Under the pieces are notes generated by a model. It was not told where the DNA came from. It did not search any database and saw only the letters and a program-made list of their open reading frames with translations. 64,000 nt of DNA from Sphingobacterium sp. BN32 (GTDB lineage: Bacteria > Bacteroidota > Bacteroidia > Sphingobacteriales > Sphingobacteriaceae): the NCBI RefSeq assembly GCF_030503615.1, contig NZ_CP129963.1, positions 1,550,001-1,614,000 of the forward strand. Direction: 5' to 3'. Made by a program: the position numbers and the translations under genes. Shown one piece after another: positions 63,258-64,000 of this stretch (position 1 is its first letter; every line of letters starts with the position of its first letter).

Positions 63258-64000
63258 ATGGAGTATAATCATCAATCTATTGAGCAAAAGTGGCAAAAGT
63301 ATTGGGCAGACCATCAAACCTTTAAAACAGAGGAGTCTACAGAAAAGCCTAAATATTATGTTCTTGACATGTTTCCTTATCCTTCCGGAGCGGGATTGCA
63401 CGTAGGGCACCCACTTGGCTACATTGCTTCAGATATTTTTTCACGTTATAAACGCCTTAAAGGTTTCAATGTGCTGCACCCGATGGGGTATGATTCCTTC
63501 GGTTTGCCTGCTGAACAATATGCGATTCAGACTGGTCAACATCCAGCGATTACCACAGAAACAAATATCCAACGCTATCGTGAGCAATTAGATAATATTG
63601 GTTTCTCTTTTGATTGGAGCCGCGAGGTCCGCACTTCCAATCCAGACTATTACCGTTGGACACAATGGATTTTTATGCAAGCTTTCGATGCTTGGTACAA
63701 TAAAACAAGCGACAAAGCGGAGTCTATCGCTTCGTTGAAGGAACATTTTCAAACTAAGGGTTCTGAAGGCATATTTGCGGAGTCCGATGAGGATGTATTA
63801 TCTTTTACAGCAGAGGAATGGAATGCATTTTCTGAAGAGGAGCAACAGACGGAATTATTGAAATACCGTTTAGCTTACTTGCGTGAAAGTACCGTGAACT
63901 GGTGTCCGGCTTTAGGAACGGTGTTGGCGAACGATGAGGTAATTAATGGAGTTTCCGAGCGTGGAGGGTTTCCTGTAGAGCAGAAGAAAATGATGCAATG
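63258..64000 (+). CDS. leuS: Leucyl-tRNA synthetase, N-terminal part
   Basis: The frame starts at ATG 63258 and is open to the window edge (247 codons visible). [41 protein letters not shown] (the HIGH signature as HVGH), [18 protein letters not shown] and [21 protein letters not shown] are characteristic of LeuRS; the rest lies outside the window. Charges tRNA-Leu in the cytoplasm. Confidence 0.95.
   Translation, partial: MEYNHQSIEQKWQKYWADHQTFKTEESTEKPKYYVLDMFPYPSGAGLHVGHPLGYIASDIFSRYKRLKGFNVLHPMGYDSFGLPAEQYAIQTGQHPAITTETNIQRYREQLDNIGFSFDWSREVRTSNPDYYRWTQWIFMQAFDAWYNKTSDKAESIASLKEHFQTKGSEGIFAESDEDVLSFTAEEWNAFSEEEQQTELLKYRLAYLRESTVNWCPALGTVLANDEVINGVSERGGFPVEQKKMMQ

Overview
The window looks like a chromosomal segment of a member of the Bacteroidota, most likely Sphingobacteriaceae. 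The signs are a moderately AT-rich genome, promoters of the TTTG / TAnnTTTG type, a Bacteroidota-style integrase, many SPFH, GH2 and heparinase-type genes, and the gene order ftsX - DUF3098 - uppP - truB - ribF next to a divergent leuS. This assignment is an inference from gene content.

Region 1 (1-16137) is one long plus-strand capsule or exopolysaccharide operon. It holds glycosyltransferases, a GDP-mannose 4,6-dehydratase, a Wzy-like polymerase, and at its end the Wza-type export lipoprotein and the Wzc-type chain-length protein and tyrosine kinase, closed by a strong terminator. Between the last glycosyltransferase and wza sit four tightly packed genes (PqqD-like, nucleotidyltransferase-like, ABC exporter, HPr-kinase-like; 8935-12878). 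They match the accessory half of kinase-containing lasso-peptide-type clusters, but no precursor, protease or cyclase is present.

Region 2 (16676-38738) is mostly ordinary chromosome with some unusual clusters. There is a tight minus-strand operon of a fatty-acid-hydroxylase-like protein, a beta-ketosynthase fused to a heme-oxygenase-like diiron domain, and an unknown protein (18530-22047). Also present are a fosmidomycin-resistance-type exporter, a TPM protein, a GH2 glycosidase, an SPFH/zinc-ribbon set, a heparinase II/III-type lyase with a decayed GH88 fragment beside it, a MutS-like ATPase and a secreted ADP-ribosylglycohydrolase-family protein.

Region 3 (about 39050-47181) is a decayed genomic island bounded by tRNA-Lys. 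From left to right it contains a dehydrogenase tail truncated by an island junction, two remnants of a conjugative element, and a very AT-rich two-gene operon: a large protein with two DUF262 domains and an HsdS-like tail, and a RecF/SMC-like ATPase. A frameshifted PP-type phosphatase and a tyrosine recombinase next to the tRNA complete it. The two-gene operon is the best candidate for an undescribed defence system.

Region 4 (47226-64000) is chromosome again. It has an SPFH - Arc-like pair, a three-gene operon coupling a cysteine-synthase-like enzyme, a probable permuted papain-fold hydrolase and an aspartate decarboxylase, a three-gene envelope cluster, small secreted proteins, and the housekeeping block ribF - truB - uppP - DUF3098 - ftsX facing leuS, which runs off the window. 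A dispersed intergenic repeat built on CAAACCCAAT occurs near 16.3, 38.9 and 57.8 kb.
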